This document shows, piece after piece, positions 32,491 to 42,068 of a stretch of 64,000 nt of DNA. The stretch covers positions 1 to 64,000 of the forward strand of contig NZ_WHYR01000014.1 of assembly GCF_009428905.1 (NCBI RefSeq), read 5' to 3'. The position numbers and the translations under genes were made by a program. This DNA comes from Desulfofundulus thermobenzoicus (GTDB lineage: Bacteria; Bacillota; Desulfotomaculia; Desulfotomaculales; Desulfovirgulaceae). The notes below the pieces were generated by a model. It saw only the letters and a list, made by a program, of their open reading frames with translations, searched no databases and was not told where the DNA came from. Position 1 is the stretch's first letter; each line of letters begins with the position of its first letter.

Positions 32491-33003
32491 CTAGTCCTTT
32501 TTGCGCCGCCATCGTTCGAATATTGCCCGGATCTCTTCCACCAGGCGGTTTTCCAGGTAACTGTCGGCCGGGCGGCTGTTTTGGTAATGTTTGCGCCCTT
32601 CCTGCTCAAAACGGATCACCCTTTGCCACAGCTCCCGGGGGGTAAGGCGGTAGGCACCCCGGCCCAGGATGGTCTGCTGCTCCGCCCAGTCATAGGTGAC
32701 CACATGGACGGTACCCTGGCGGGCCAGCTCCCCCACCAGCCTCTCAATGACCGAGTCGGCCGTTTCCCCTTCGGCCGTAAAAATCACCTGCACCCCCTGT
32801 ACCATTTCCGCCCGTTCCACCGCATTCTTCACCTGATGGGCGTCAAAGACCACCACCACCCGTTCACCACTCAGGGCCGCGTAGTTCACCAGAATATCCA
32901 CCAGCCTGGTCCGGGCGTGCTCCAGGCTGGATTCAGCCAGCTTTTCCAGCTCCGGCCAGGCGTGAATGATATTGTAGCCATCAACCACCAGGTGATCACT
33001 CAT
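32491..33003 (-). CDS. yacP: NYN-domain (YacP/Rae1-like) endoribonuclease
   Basis: The 170-residue protein starts MSDHLVVDGYNIIHAWPELE, giving an 8-nt overlap with rlmB. It has the PIN-like NYN acidic residues in VVDGYNII, VVVFDAHQVKN and VHVVTYDWAEQQTILGRGAY. The Bacillus homologue Rae1 cleaves mRNA in the ribosome A site. The gene order mrnC-rlmB-yacP-sigH is conserved. Confidence 0.9.
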   Translation of the reverse strand: MSDHLVVDGYNIIHAWPELEKLAESSLEHARTRLVDILVNYAALSGERVVVVFDAHQVKNAVERAEMVQGVQVIFTAEGETADSVIERLVGELARQGTVHVVTYDWAEQQTILGRGAYRLTPRELWQRVIRFEQEGRKHYQNSRPADSYLENRLVEEIRAIFERWRRKKD

Positions 33004-33739
33004 GGGCCCGTCCCCTCTGCCGGACCACCTCGTAGGCCAGCAGGGCCGCAGCCACCGAGGCATTGAGGGAGCCCACCCGTCCGGCCATGGGTAGACTTAC
33101 CAGAAAGTCACATTTTTCCCGCACCAGCCGGCCCAGGCCCCTGTCCTCGCCACCAATGACCAGGGCGATGGGTCCGTCCAGCCGGGCATCCCAGTAAATC
33201 TGCGGCGCCGCCGGATCGGCCCCCACCACCCACAGGCCCCGTTCCTGCAAACGGGCGATGGTCCGGGCCAGGTTGGCCACCCGGGCCACGGGCACATGTT
33301 CCACCGCCCCGGCCGAGGCCTTCACCACCGCCGGGGTAAGGGCCGCGGCACGGCGCCGGGGGATGATCACCCCGTGGACGCCGGCGGCATCCGCCGTACG
33401 TAAGATGGCCCCCAGATTATGGGGATCCGTAATCTCGTCCAGCAGGATTAAAAAGGGATCCTCACCGGCGGCTAAAGCCAGGATCTCTTCCACGGAAAGG
33501 TATTCCCGGGGTGCGGCCAGGGCCGCCACACCCTGGTGGGGCACCTGCGGCACCAGCCGGTCCAGATAGACCCGTTCCACCTGCTGCACCGGAATACGGC
33601 GCTCCCGGGCCAGGTGGATGATTTCCTGTAAGTTGGTGGCGCCCCTGGCCACCAGAATTTTGTTCACAGCCCGCCCGGCCAAAAGGGCTTCCTTCACCGC
33701 ATGTCGTCCGGCAATGGCATTATCGGCGCTTGCAGTCAT
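32996..33739 (-). CDS. rlmB: 23S rRNA (guanosine-2'-O-) methyltransferase, TrmH/RlmB family
   Basis: The 247-residue protein has the N-terminal L30e-like substrate-binding domain (AIAGRHAVKEALLAG) and the SPOUT domain with motifs LILLDEITDPHNLGAILRTA, ALVIGGEDRGLGRLVREKCD and SLPMAGRVGSLNASVAAALL, which form the knot and AdoMet site. It modifies 23S rRNA or tRNA. It overlaps mrnC by 4 nt (ATGA) and yacP by 8 nt. Confidence 0.95.
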   Translation of the reverse strand: MTASADNAIAGRHAVKEALLAGRAVNKILVARGATNLQEIIHLARERRIPVQQVERVYLDRLVPQVPHQGVAALAAPREYLSVEEILALAAGEDPFLILLDEITDPHNLGAILRTADAAGVHGVIIPRRRAAALTPAVVKASAGAVEHVPVARVANLARTIARLQERGLWVVGADPAAPQIYWDARLDGPIALVIGGEDRGLGRLVREKCDFLVSLPMAGRVGSLNASVAAALLAYEVVRQRGRAHE

Positions 33740-34146
33740 GTTTCCTCCACCACCTGCCGGGCCAGGTTAATGATTTCCTCCAGACGCTGCCACTGGCCGG
33801 ACAAATAGAGATAACCCACCAGGCTTTCCAGACCCGTGCTGTAGCGATAGCTGAGCACATCGCCCCCCCGGGGCGGGTGGCTGCCGTGGGCATTGCGGCC
33901 CCGCCGGGCCACGGCCTCTTCCGCCGGGCTCAACCGATCCTGGAGGGCGTGCATCACCCGGGCCTGATTGTCCGCCCGCACATATTTTACGGCTTCTTTG
34001 TGCAGTTGATTCACCCGGGTCAATCCCCGGCCCACCAGATACTGGCGGATGGCCAGCTCATACACGGCATCGCCGATATAGGCCAGCACCAGGGCCGGCA
34101 GCCGCTCCGGATGGGAAATATCCACGGGGGGGGAGAATAAGGTCAA
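33736..34146 (-). CDS. mrnC: Mini-ribonuclease III
   Basis: The 136-residue protein starts at TTG 34146 behind AAGGAGAGG. It contains the RNase III catalytic segment ALVLAYIGDAVYELAIRQYL and the downstream RRGRNAHGSHPPRGGDVLSY, YSTGLESLVGYLYLSGQ, without a dsRNA-binding domain. It matures 23S rRNA in Firmicutes. Reading further upstream gives a low-complexity extension without a ribosome-binding site. Confidence 0.93.
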   Translation of the reverse strand: MTLFSPPVDISHPERLPALVLAYIGDAVYELAIRQYLVGRGLTRVNQLHKEAVKYVRADNQARVMHALQDRLSPAEEAVARRGRNAHGSHPPRGGDVLSYRYSTGLESLVGYLYLSGQWQRLEEIINLARQVVEET

Positions 34147-34252
34147 ATAAACCCTCTCCTTAAATGGTCGCCGGTCGTAGGCGTCAGACACCGGATTAAG
34201 TAGCCCGGTACCCACCGGCATACCAGGTCTTCGTAAAACCGGTGGCATCAAT

Positions 34253-34320
34253 CAAACCTGAAACACCGGGAGCAAAGTAGTATTCTGGTGAGTGCCGGGT
34301 ATTATAACCACCGGTTCCAG
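34253..34320 (-). repeat. 68-bp intergenic repeat, copy also at 59741-59806
   Basis: On the minus strand this stretch reads AACCGGTGGTTATAATACCC, GCACTCACCAGAATACTACT and so on, and matches 59741-59806 on the plus strand over nearly its whole length. It lies between cysS and mrnC. Confidence 0.75.
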
Positions 34321-34333
34321 TATACCTTTACCG

Positions 34334-35791
34334 TTAACTAAGTTTCTTCCAGCGCACACCGGACGGGGTGTCTTCCAGAAGAATGCCCAGTTCCTTCAAG
34401 CCGTCCCGGATGCGGTCGGCGGTGGCCCAGTCCTTTTTGGCCCGGGCCTGCTGGCGCACCGCCAGCAAAAGATCCATCAGGGCGCCGGCCAGGTCGTCGC
34501 CCCCGCCGGCCTTTTCCTCCTGCAGGAACCTGCCGGTGGTTTCATCCACCCTTAAGATGCCCAGCACCTGGTTGAAGGAACGGAACAGGTCCATGGCCCT
34601 TTCCAGGGCCTTCCCGGCGGGGAGACCTTCCCGGTCATGCAGGTAGGCATTTACCTCCCGGGCCAGCTCAAAAAGGATGCCGATGGCCAGGGCGGTATTG
34701 AAGTCATCATCCATGGCCGCCCCAAATTCCCTTTCATACTTTGCCATGGCGGCTAAAAATTGATCATCCTCTTCCTTCAGTCCATTCCGGACCGGCCGGT
34801 CCAGGGCCTCATGCAAAAGCCTGATACTGTTTCTGATGCGCTCCAGCCCCCGCCCCGCCGCAGCCATCTTCTCATCGTCAAAATCCAGGGGGCTGCGGTA
34901 GTGGGTGGACAGGAGGAAAAAGCGGACCACTTCCGGGGGGAACTTATTCAGAATTTCACGTACCAGGAAGAAATTCCCCAGGGACTTGGACATTTTTTCC
35001 TGGTTCACGGTGATAAAACCATTGTGCATCCAGTAACGGACAAAGGGCCGCCCGGTGGCCGCTTCGGCCTGGGCGATCTCGTTTTCGTGATGGGGGAAGA
35101 CCAGGTCGAATCCCCCGCCGTGGATGTCAAAGCTGTAGCCCAGGTATTTCAGGGCCATGGCCGAGCATTCAATATGCCAGCCGGGGCGGCCTTTGCCCCA
35201 CGGACTGTCCCAGGAAGGCTCGCCCGCCCTGGCCGCCTTCCACAGGGCAAAATCCATGGGGTGCTTCTTGCGCGGGTCCACCTCCACCCGGGCACCGGCC
35301 TGCATTTCCTCCAGGGTGCGGCCGGAAAGTTTGCCGTACTCCGGAAAGGCACTGATGGCAAAATAAACATCCCCGTCCACCTCGTAGGCGGCTCCCTTTT
35401 CCATAAGGGCGGCAATCAGGTCGATGATCTCGGGGATGTGACCGGTGACCTGCGGGTGCACGTCGGCCCGACGCACATTGAGGGCGTCGGCATCCTTAAA
35501 ATACTCATTTATATACTTACGGGACAGGGCCAGGGCGTCCACACCCTCTTCCCTGGCCCGGTTGATGATCTTGTCATCCACGTCGGTAAAATTCTGAATG
35601 TATTTCACCCGGTAACCCCGGTACTGGAAATAACGGCGCACCGTGTCAAAGAAAACCAGGGGGCGGGCGTTGCCCAGGTGGATGAAATTATAGGTGGTGG
35701 GGCCGCAGACGTACATATCCACCCGCCCCGCCTGCCGGGGTACAAATAATTCCTTCTTTTTGGTGAGGGTATTGTATATAACTATGGCCAT
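34334..35791 (-). CDS. cysS: Cysteinyl-tRNA synthetase
   Basis: The 485-residue class I synthetase has the HIGH-like motif in [20 protein letters not shown], the zinc ligands ([20 protein letters not shown]), and [10 protein letters not shown]. The start is ATG 35791 ([16 protein letters not shown]), which fits the family. The 256-nt gap to cysE is GC-rich with several hairpins, including ACTCC/GGAGT at 35888-35900. I looked for a T-box leader and found no convincing TGGNACC core. It is part of the gltX-cysE-cysS-mrnC series. Confidence 0.95.
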   Translation of the reverse strand: MAIVIYNTLTKKKELFVPRQAGRVDMYVCGPTTYNFIHLGNARPLVFFDTVRRYFQYRGYRVKYIQNFTDVDDKIINRAREEGVDALALSRKYINEYFKDADALNVRRADVHPQVTGHIPEIIDLIAALMEKGAAYEVDGDVYFAISAFPEYGKLSGRTLEEMQAGARVEVDPRKKHPMDFALWKAARAGEPSWDSPWGKGRPGWHIECSAMALKYLGYSFDIHGGGFDLVFPHHENEIAQAEAATGRPFVRYWMHNGFITVNQEKMSKSLGNFFLVREILNKFPPEVVRFFLLSTHYRSPLDFDDEKMAAAGRGLERIRNSIRLLHEALDRPVRNGLKEEDDQFLAAMAKYEREFGAAMDDDFNTALAIGILFELAREVNAYLHDREGLPAGKALERAMDLFRSFNQVLGILRVDETTGRFLQEEKAGGGDDLAGALMDLLLAVRQQARAKKDWATADRIRDGLKELGILLEDTPSGVRWKKLS

Positions 35792-36047
35792 AAAAACGGT
35801 CCTGGTCCCGGCACCCAACTGTTCTGTCCAGTCAAGGCGGTCTCCCCACGACCAGGCTTTCGCTCCTTTCCATTGGTTTGGCCGACTCCCGGGGAGTGCC
35901 ATACAAAGGGGAGGTTTAGTTCCAAAAGCAATGCCCAAACCGGCGCAGGCACGGCGTTATCCCGCCGCCCTTTAGAAGTGAGATGCTCCGGTGCTCCACA
36001 ACCACGTCTCGCTCTGTCAGGGGAGCCTTTGTTTTGGGAGAAGCGAT

Positions 36048-36806
36048 TTAACCGGATGTTTGCCCTCGACTATTTTCCCCGCCACCGGTGAATACGCTTT
36101 TCACCGCAGGCTCGCAGGCCTCCGGGGGCGGGGCGGCGGTCTGGCGGGCCAGCTGTTTTTCCAGTTCCAGCACCCGTTTTTCCAGCCGGTCTATGTTGTG
36201 CAGCAGGCAGTTGATGGCCTCGGCCACCGGGTCGGGCAGCAGGTCGTGGCGCAGGTCAATCACCGGGGCGGCGGCCGGGCCGACCCGCCGGCCGTCCCGG
36301 GCCACCACCTTGCCCGGCACCCCCACCACCGTGCTGTTGGGGGGTACGGGTTTCAACACCACCGAGCCGGCGCCGATTTTGGAGTTGTCCCCCACGGTAA
36401 AGGAACCAAGGATCTTGGCCCCGGCGCTGATGACCACATTATTGCCGATGGTGGGGTGGCGTTTGCCCTTTTCCTTGCCCGTGCCGCCCAGGGTCACCCC
36501 CTGGTAAATGGTTACGTTATCCCCGATTTCCGCCGTCTCCCCGATGACCACCCCGGCCCCGTGGTCAATGAACAGACCTTCGCCGATTTTGGCCCCGGGG
36601 TGGATCTCAATCTGGGTGAGAAAGCGGGAGAACTGGGAAATGAGACGGGCTATGGTAAAAAGGCGCTTCCGGTAAAAGAAATGGGCCACCCGGTGCATCA
36701 TGATGGCGTGCAGCCCGGGATAGCACAGCAATACCTCGATAATATTTTTGGCCGCCGGGTCCCGCTCGAAAACGGCCCGGATATCCCGCTTCAGGCCCTT
36801 GAACAT
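36048..36806 (-). CDS. cysE: Serine O-acetyltransferase
   Basis: The 252-residue protein has the N-terminal helical part [20 protein letters not shown], then the left-handed beta-helix with hexapeptide repeats ([60 protein letters not shown]). The catalytic His lies in FIDHGAGV. It makes O-acetylserine for cysteine synthesis. A C-terminal tail of about 60 residues with a coiled segment ([19 protein letters not shown]) is longer than in short CysE proteins. Confidence 0.94.
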   Translation of the reverse strand: MFKGLKRDIRAVFERDPAAKNIIEVLLCYPGLHAIMMHRVAHFFYRKRLFTIARLISQFSRFLTQIEIHPGAKIGEGLFIDHGAGVVIGETAEIGDNVTIYQGVTLGGTGKEKGKRHPTIGNNVVISAGAKILGSFTVGDNSKIGAGSVVLKPVPPNSTVVGVPGKVVARDGRRVGPAAAPVIDLRHDLLPDPVAEAINCLLHNIDRLEKRVLELEKQLARQTAAPPPEACEPAVKSVFTGGGENSRGQTSG

Positions 36807-36962
36807 ATTCTATCCCTCCGGAAAAACGGCATGTCCTGGAGTGTTTCATTCTCCGTATAATAAACTGCGGGAACAGAATGCTTACGTTAATAGATGTACC
36901 CCTTACCGGCCGTTAACTCATCCTGCTTAAAACGGCATAGTGCCGGCCGGGTTTACCCCGGG

Positions 36963-38417
36963 TCAACGGTTTAATGCCCTTTCTACGCGTTCCAGCACCT
37001 TCTCCCTGCCCAGCAGGGGGATTACCTGGTACAGCTCCGGGCCGTGGGTGCGTCCGGTCAGGGCCACCCGGAGGGGCATGTAGACCTTCTTACCCCCCAG
37101 GCCCAGTTCCCGGGGCAGTTTTTTCAGCATGGCCCGGGCGACCTCTTCGTCCAGTTCATCCACGGCCCGCACCTTTTCCGCCACAGCCCGCAGCACCGCC
37201 GGCACCTGCTCCCCGGCCAGCACGGAGCGGGCTTCCCCATCTGCGGGCGGCACTTCCGCTGCAAAGAAAATATCCACATGCTGCGTAATCTCGGACAGGT
37301 TGGAAAGGTAGTCCCGCACGGCGGCCACCAGCGCCTTCAGCCATTGATACCTTTCCGGCGTAATTTCCTCCGGCACATAGCCGGCCTTCTGCAAAAAGGG
37401 AATGGCCAGGTCGGTGATGCGCTCCAGGGAACTGGTGCGGATGTAATGGCCGTTGAGCCAGTTTAACTTATCCAGATCGAAGACCGCCGGATTTTTGGCC
37501 ACCCGGTCCAGGGAAAACTGCTCCTTTAACTGGTCCAGGGTAAGGACCTCTTCCTCACCTCCCGGGGACCAGCCCAGAAGGGCCAGGAAGTTCACCAGGG
37601 CTTCGGGCAGGTAACCCATCTCCCGGTACTGCTCGATGGAGGTGGCCCCGTGACGCTTGCTCATCTTGGTCCGGTCCTCCCCCAGGATCAGGGATACATG
37701 GGCGAACCGGGGCTCCGGCCAGCCCAGGGCCCGGTAGAGCAGGACCTGGCGGGGGGTGTTGGACAGGTGTTCCTCCGCCCGAATCACATGGGTGATGCCC
37801 ATGGTGTGGTCGTCCACCACCACGGCAAAATTATAGGTGGGGATGCCGTCGGACTTGACGATGATAAAGTCCCCCATGCCGTCGCCATCAAAGGAAACGC
37901 TGCCCCGCACCAGGTCCCGGATGATGATCTTCTCCCCGGCGGGCACGGCAAAACGCAGCACGGGACGGCGCCCCTGGGCCTCCAGGCGACATCGCTCCTC
38001 ACCGGTTAAATGGCGGCAGCGGCCGGTGTAGCGGGGCATTTCCCCCCGGGCCAGCAGTTCCTCCCGCTGGGCGGCCAGCTCCTCTTCGGTACAGTAACAG
38101 CGGTAGGCCCACCCCGTCTCCAGCAGCCTGTCCGCATACTGCCGGTAAATGGGCAGGCGCTCCGTCTGGCGGTAGGGACCGCCGGGGCCGCCCACGCCGA
38201 TGCCCTCATCCCAGTCCAGGCCCAGCCAGCGCAGGCCGGCCAGGATGTTTTCCTCCGATTCCCGGGAAGAACGCTCCAGGTCCGTGTCTTCTATACGCAC
38301 AAGAAAAGTACCGCCCCGGTTGCGGGCAAAGAGCCAGTTAAACAAAGCCGACCGGGCGCCGCCGATGTGCAGAGGCCCGGTGGGGCTGGGGGCGAATCTG
38401 ACTTTGACTTGAGCCAA
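36963..38417 (-). CDS. gltX: Glutamyl-tRNA synthetase
   Basis: The 484-residue class I synthetase has [20 protein letters not shown], the zinc-type segment [20 protein letters not shown] and [23 protein letters not shown] at 38417 is chosen because AAGGAGG lies 8 nt upstream; the longer frame would place that sequence inside the gene. In most Firmicutes gltX makes Glu-tRNA and also charges tRNA-Gln. It lies upstream of cysE-cysS, but is separated from ispF by a block of accessory genes, unlike in Bacillus. Confidence 0.95.
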   Translation of the reverse strand: MAQVKVRFAPSPTGPLHIGGARSALFNWLFARNRGGTFLVRIEDTDLERSSRESEENILAGLRWLGLDWDEGIGVGGPGGPYRQTERLPIYRQYADRLLETGWAYRCYCTEEELAAQREELLARGEMPRYTGRCRHLTGEERCRLEAQGRRPVLRFAVPAGEKIIIRDLVRGSVSFDGDGMGDFIIVKSDGIPTYNFAVVVDDHTMGITHVIRAEEHLSNTPRQVLLYRALGWPEPRFAHVSLILGEDRTKMSKRHGATSIEQYREMGYLPEALVNFLALLGWSPGGEEEVLTLDQLKEQFSLDRVAKNPAVFDLDKLNWLNGHYIRTSSLERITDLAIPFLQKAGYVPEEITPERYQWLKALVAAVRDYLSNLSEITQHVDIFFAAEVPPADGEARSVLAGEQVPAVLRAVAEKVRAVDELDEEVARAMLKKLPRELGLGGKKVYMPLRVALTGRTHGPELYQVIPLLGREKVLERVERALNR

Positions 38418-38518
38418 AAAGGGTTCCTCCTTGAACAACTTCCCCGTTTTTCGCCCCCTATTATATCACCCGCCCGGCGGCAGAGGCAACTTGTTTGCGC
38501 GCCGGGCCGGTTATTTGC

Positions 38519-38547
38519 TTGTCAATCCTTTTCCTGCGATATATAAT
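38519..38547 (+). promoter_or_regulatory. Sigma-A promoter for the Uma2 gene
   Basis: TTGTCA (38519-38524) and TATAAT (38542-38547) are 17 nt apart, and the Uma2 ATG is 51 nt downstream. The region is divergent from gltX. Confidence 0.75.
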
Positions 38548-38597
38548 CATTGTACAATAACCCGGCTATAGTCGATTGCCCAACAGGAGGCGATACT

Positions 38598-39212
38598 ATG
38601 AGCCTGCCGGAAAATGAGATCGCCATTCCCCAAAAAGAAGTTTATACCTATGACGATTATGCCCTTTTGCCGGAAGGCGCTCCCTATCAGTTAATAGGAG
38701 GCAAACTGGTGATGACCCCCGCACCCAGCACCTTCCACCAGATTATTTGTGCCCGCATTCAGGGCAAATTGTATAATCATGTTAATGAAAAAGATTTGGG
38801 CCTGGTTCTTTTCTCACCTATAGATGTATATTTCGAAGAAAAAGAAACCTATCAACCAGACATAATCTTCATTGCGAAAGACAGGCTGCATATTATAAAA
38901 TCCGCAAAAGTAACCGGCGCCCCCGACCTGGTGGTGGAAATTCTATCCCCCTCCACCGGCTACTATGATTTAAAGAAAAAGGCCAGGATATACGCAAAGC
39001 ACGGAGTAAAGGAATACTGGATTGCCGACCCGGAAGACACCAGTATCGAAGTGCATACCGGCCAGGGAGGCCGCTTTGTTTTAAACCAGAGGGTAGAGGG
39101 GGAAGGCAGGGTCAGATCGCTTATCCTGGAAGGGTTTGAAGTGCAGGTTAAAGATATCTTTGCTCCCCTGGACGTGGTCACCGAACCGGGGACTACTGCC
39201 GCCCCCAGGTAA
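38598..39212 (+). CDS. Uma2 family (DUF820) PD-(D/E)XK nuclease-like protein
   Basis: The 204-residue protein starts MSLPENEIAIPQKEVYTYDD, with GGAGG 8 nt upstream. It has the Uma2 core: YQLIGGKLVMTPAPSTFHQ, SPIDVYFEEKETYQPDIIFI, TGAPDLVVEILSPSTGYYDL and ARIYAKHGVKEYWIADPEDT, with Asp, Glu and Lys of the nuclease fold. Biological role is unknown; these genes are abundant in cyanobacteria and some Firmicutes and often have transposon-like distribution. The AT-richer composition and its position at the edge of an inserted block suggest acquisition. Confidence 0.85.
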   Translation: MSLPENEIAIPQKEVYTYDDYALLPEGAPYQLIGGKLVMTPAPSTFHQIICARIQGKLYNHVNEKDLGLVLFSPIDVYFEEKETYQPDIIFIAKDRLHIIKSAKVTGAPDLVVEILSPSTGYYDLKKKARIYAKHGVKEYWIADPEDTSIEVHTGQGGRFVLNQRVEGEGRVRSLILEGFEVQVKDIFAPLDVVTEPGTTAAPR

Positions 39213-39236
39213 GTTCACAGGAACAACGGGGTAATT

Positions 39237-39434
39237 GTGATGGAAGACGGGGGGTGCAATGGCATGGAAGAGTTAAAGGGTCCGGATAACCATTACCACC
39301 TCTTTTCAGCGGACGCAAAGGGGATTTACCGTGCTGCAGTATTACCCGGCCTCTGGCTGAAGGTGGAATGGCTGTGGCAGGAAGAAATGCCTTTGGTGAT
39401 AGACGTGCTGCGGGAAATAAAGATGATAGATTAA
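39237..39434 (+). pseudogene. Small frame resembling the C-terminal end of Uma2-type proteins
   Basis: The frame (65 codons, GTG start) contains GIYRAAVLPGLWLKVEWLWQ and LPGLW...VIDVLREI, which I recognise as the tail found on longer Uma2 proteins. It follows the Uma2 gene by 24 nt. It is probably the remnant of another Uma2 gene or a detached tail module. There is no clear ribosome-binding site. Confidence 0.5.
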
Positions 39435-39467
39435 AGCAGTCCGGGACCATCCTGGACAAAAGGGGTT

Positions 39468-40478
39468 TTATTCGCTTCTCATGCTAAACCCATCGCTGCC
39501 GGACCCGGACAGTTCGGCGGTGCAGATTTTCCGGCGGTCGAAACGGTTAAACAGGTGGGAAACCACGGCCGCCAGGGGCTGCTGGTAGAGCATGCCCAGG
39601 GTCACCGGCACGGCCACGGCGGGCGGGAAAAAGGACACGGCCAGCACCGCGCCAAAGCTGATATTGCGCATACCCACGTTGTACACCATGGCCGCCACCG
39701 TATCCCGCCGGCGCTCCGGCAGGGCCAGGGAACCCAGATAACCCAGGTAATATCCGCACGATACCTGCAACAAAACAACCAGCAGCATTTTTACCAGGGA
39801 AAGGTTCCAGTGGATTTCCGGGGCCACGGCGCTGGCGTTGATGAAAACCACCCAAAACAGGGCCACCTTGGAAGTAAACCCGCCAAAGGAACGGGCAAAT
39901 TGATCCAGGCGGTGGCGGGTGAGATCTTTTATGGCCATGCCCAGCAAGCTGGGGATGGTCACCATCCACAAAAGCCCCGTGAGCATGTGCACATAATCGA
40001 TATGCACCGCCCGCCCGGCCACCAGGGCCAGGAAAAGGGGCAACAGAAAAGGGCTGACCAGGGTGTCCGCGGTCACCGCCACCAGGGCCAGGGGCACATC
40101 CCCGTGCACCAGGGAAGTCCATATAATGGAGGTAACCCCGATGGGTATGGAGGCGCCAATTAAAAAACCCAGCCGGATCAACGAATCCTGGGGATAAAAG
40201 ACCAGCCCCACCCCCCAGGCCAGCAACGGCATCACCCCGTGAATCAATACAAGCACCCACAGGGCAACCCACGGCCGGGCCAGCACATGCAAAAAGTCCT
40301 TGAAACTGGTATCCAGGGCGGTGATGAAGGTCATGTAGGCAAAAAGAGCCACTGCCAGTTTACTTAAAGAAGGCGAAGAGGGCAGGGGCAAGGTGAAGCC
40401 GACCAGCAGGGCGGACAGCACCACATAAAACATATGCCGCCCCAGCCAGGCGTTCCAGCAGGATAAACGTTTCAGCAT
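39468..40478 (-). CDS. BASS-family (bile acid:Na+ symporter-like) membrane transporter
   Basis: The 336-residue protein is hydrophobic with about 9-10 membrane spans. The crossover features of the bile acid:sodium symporter family are visible as GFLIGASIPIGVTSIIWTSL, VTADTLVSPFLLPLFLALVA and AAMVYNVGMRNISFGAVLAV. Bacterial members carry organic anions; the substrate is not known here. It lies downstream of glcDF on the same strand, after a terminator, so it is probably separately transcribed. A glycolate or lactate link is possible but unsupported. Confidence 0.8.
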   Translation of the reverse strand: MLKRLSCWNAWLGRHMFYVVLSALLVGFTLPLPSSPSLSKLAVALFAYMTFITALDTSFKDFLHVLARPWVALWVLVLIHGVMPLLAWGVGLVFYPQDSLIRLGFLIGASIPIGVTSIIWTSLVHGDVPLALVAVTADTLVSPFLLPLFLALVAGRAVHIDYVHMLTGLLWMVTIPSLLGMAIKDLTRHRLDQFARSFGGFTSKVALFWVVFINASAVAPEIHWNLSLVKMLLVVLLQVSCGYYLGYLGSLALPERRRDTVAAMVYNVGMRNISFGAVLAVSFFPPAVAVPVTLGMLYQQPLAAVVSHLFNRFDRRKICTAELSGSGSDGFSMRSE

Positions 40479-40605
40479 GTTCCACCATTCTTCCTGAAAA
40501 TTTATATGATTTAGCTGTTTACCGACCAGTCCACCTTAAGATAGGCCGTTTTAGCCTCTTACCACTATAACTTTTTTTCAGCCAAACTGTCAACCGGACC
40601 CTGTG

Positions 40606-40638
40606 GAAGAAAAAAAGGGGGCTGTCCCCTTTTTCTTC
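40606..40638 (-). terminator. Terminator-like inverted repeat after glcF
   Basis: GAAGAAAAAAAGGGG and CCCCTTTTTCTTC flank GCTGT. On the minus strand the arm ends in a T-run, consistent with terminating the glcDF transcript. The sequence also belongs to the AAAAGGGGACTGTCCCC-type interspersed repeats. Confidence 0.6.
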
Positions 40639-40751
40639 GCCGTACCGCCGGGCAGACGCCCCGCCCGGCGGGCGGCCTCCCTTAATAGAAATGCGATATG
40701 GGCGTTCACACTCCGCAATTCATCGGCAGGCTGCGTCACAAAGACTGGAAT

Positions 40752-42065
40752 TTATGCCGGGGGGTCAGACCCCTTTTGGGGTGATTTGCCATCTGGTTGG
40801 GCACCCGGTTGCGCCCGGGCCAAAAGCTCGATGGTGTGCATGACCTGCAGGGGCATCTTTGCCTGGCCCAGGCCGTCGGTGAGCTGCATACGGCAGGCGG
40901 GGCAACCGGTGACCACCGCCTAGGCCCCGGTGCCGGCAATGTCCTTGATCTTGTGGGTCAGGATCTGGCAGGACAGGGGGTAGTGGGTCAGGCTGAAGGA
41001 ACCGGCGTTACCACAGCAGCGGTCGGGTGCCTTTAAAGGAACGAACCTGATCCCCGGAATGCTCCGGATCAGCGCCAGCGGCTCCCGTACCACCCCCAGT
41101 CCCCGCCCCAGGTGGCAGGGCTGGTGATAGGTAACGGTTAAGTCCAGCGGCTTTAAGCCTTCCTTATCCAGGGGTAGCTGATATAAAAACTGCGTTATAT
41201 CCACCACCTTGCTGGCCACCTCCCGGGCTTTCGGGGCATAGGCGGGGTCGTCTGCCAGCAGTTCGGGGTAATGATGTTTGAACGTTTCCCCGCAGGTGCC
41301 GCACATGGTGATGATGGCCTCTGCCTGAACGTGGCTGAATAAATCCACGTGGGACCTGGCCATATCCCGCACCATCTCCGCCGCGCCGTTATACAAAAGG
41401 GGCGCACCGCAGCAGTGCTGTTCCGGTGGAATAACCACCGCCACCCCGTTCCTCTGCAGCACGTGCAGCGCCGCCCGGCCAATTTCCGGATATACGTAGT
41501 TAATCAGACAGCCGGTGAACAGGGCCACGGTGGCCCGGGAGCGCTCCACAGGATGATTGGCCGCCACCTGTTCCCGGAAACTGACCGGCGCCAGGGGAGG
41601 AATGATGCGGCGCATTTCCAGGCCCAGGGGGAAGCGGGGCTGCATTTTATCCGGAGCGGTCCGCTTGAACAGCAATCCCTGCAGGCGGGCGGCCGTCCTG
41701 GCCCCCAGGTGGAAAAGGCGCGGCCGGCGGACCACGGAAAAGACTGTTTTCTTCACCAGGGGCAGCCCTTTTTGCACCGCCACCGCCGTCCGGGCGGCCA
41801 GGATGATGCGGTCCACCTGCACCCCGCTGGGGCAGGCGGCCTGGCAGGCCAGGCAGGTCAGGCAGAGGTCGAAACGCCCGGCCAGGGCCGGGGTTGCCCT
41901 TACCTCCCCCCGCAGCAGGGCTGCCGCCAGCTTTATTTTCCCCCGGGCCACGGACGGCTCCCGGCGGGTTTCTTTATATATGGGACACACCGCCTGGCAG
42001 TTGCCGCATTTCATGCACTTGATTATTTCTTCTTCTACCGCCGCCAGTCCGTTAAATATGCTCAT
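40752..42065 (-). pseudogene. glcF: Glycolate/lactate oxidase iron-sulfur subunit GlcF, interrupted by an in-frame TAG
   Basis: The first 381 codons encode a GlcF/LutA-like protein with two ferredoxin motifs (CMKCGNCQAVCPIY, CLTCLACQAACPS) and CCG domains (EQHCCGAPLLYNG, YHQPCHLGRGLG, DRCCGNAGSFSL). Codon 382 (40920-40922) is TAG. The same frame then continues for 55 codons as AVVTGCPACRMQLTDGLGQA...VMHTIELLARA, which is the expected C-terminus with the last Cys-x-x-Cys of the second CCG domain. The stop therefore removes ligands of the C-terminal cluster. It could be a recent nonsense mutation, a readthrough or recoding site, or a sequencing error. It lies 3 nt after glcD. Confidence 0.88.
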
Positions 42066-42068
42066 GGT

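Noticed and set aside
35792-36047. Possible T-box leader between cysE and cysS
   Set aside because: Hairpins and a GGCGGGATAACGCCG stretch are present, but the conserved TGGNACC antiterminator core and a Cys specifier loop could not be placed.
40918-40924. Pyrrolysine at the glcF TAG
   Set aside because: No pyl genes in the window, and the position is not a methylamine methyltransferase active site; nonsense mutation is simpler. It is kept as a finding for the stop itself.
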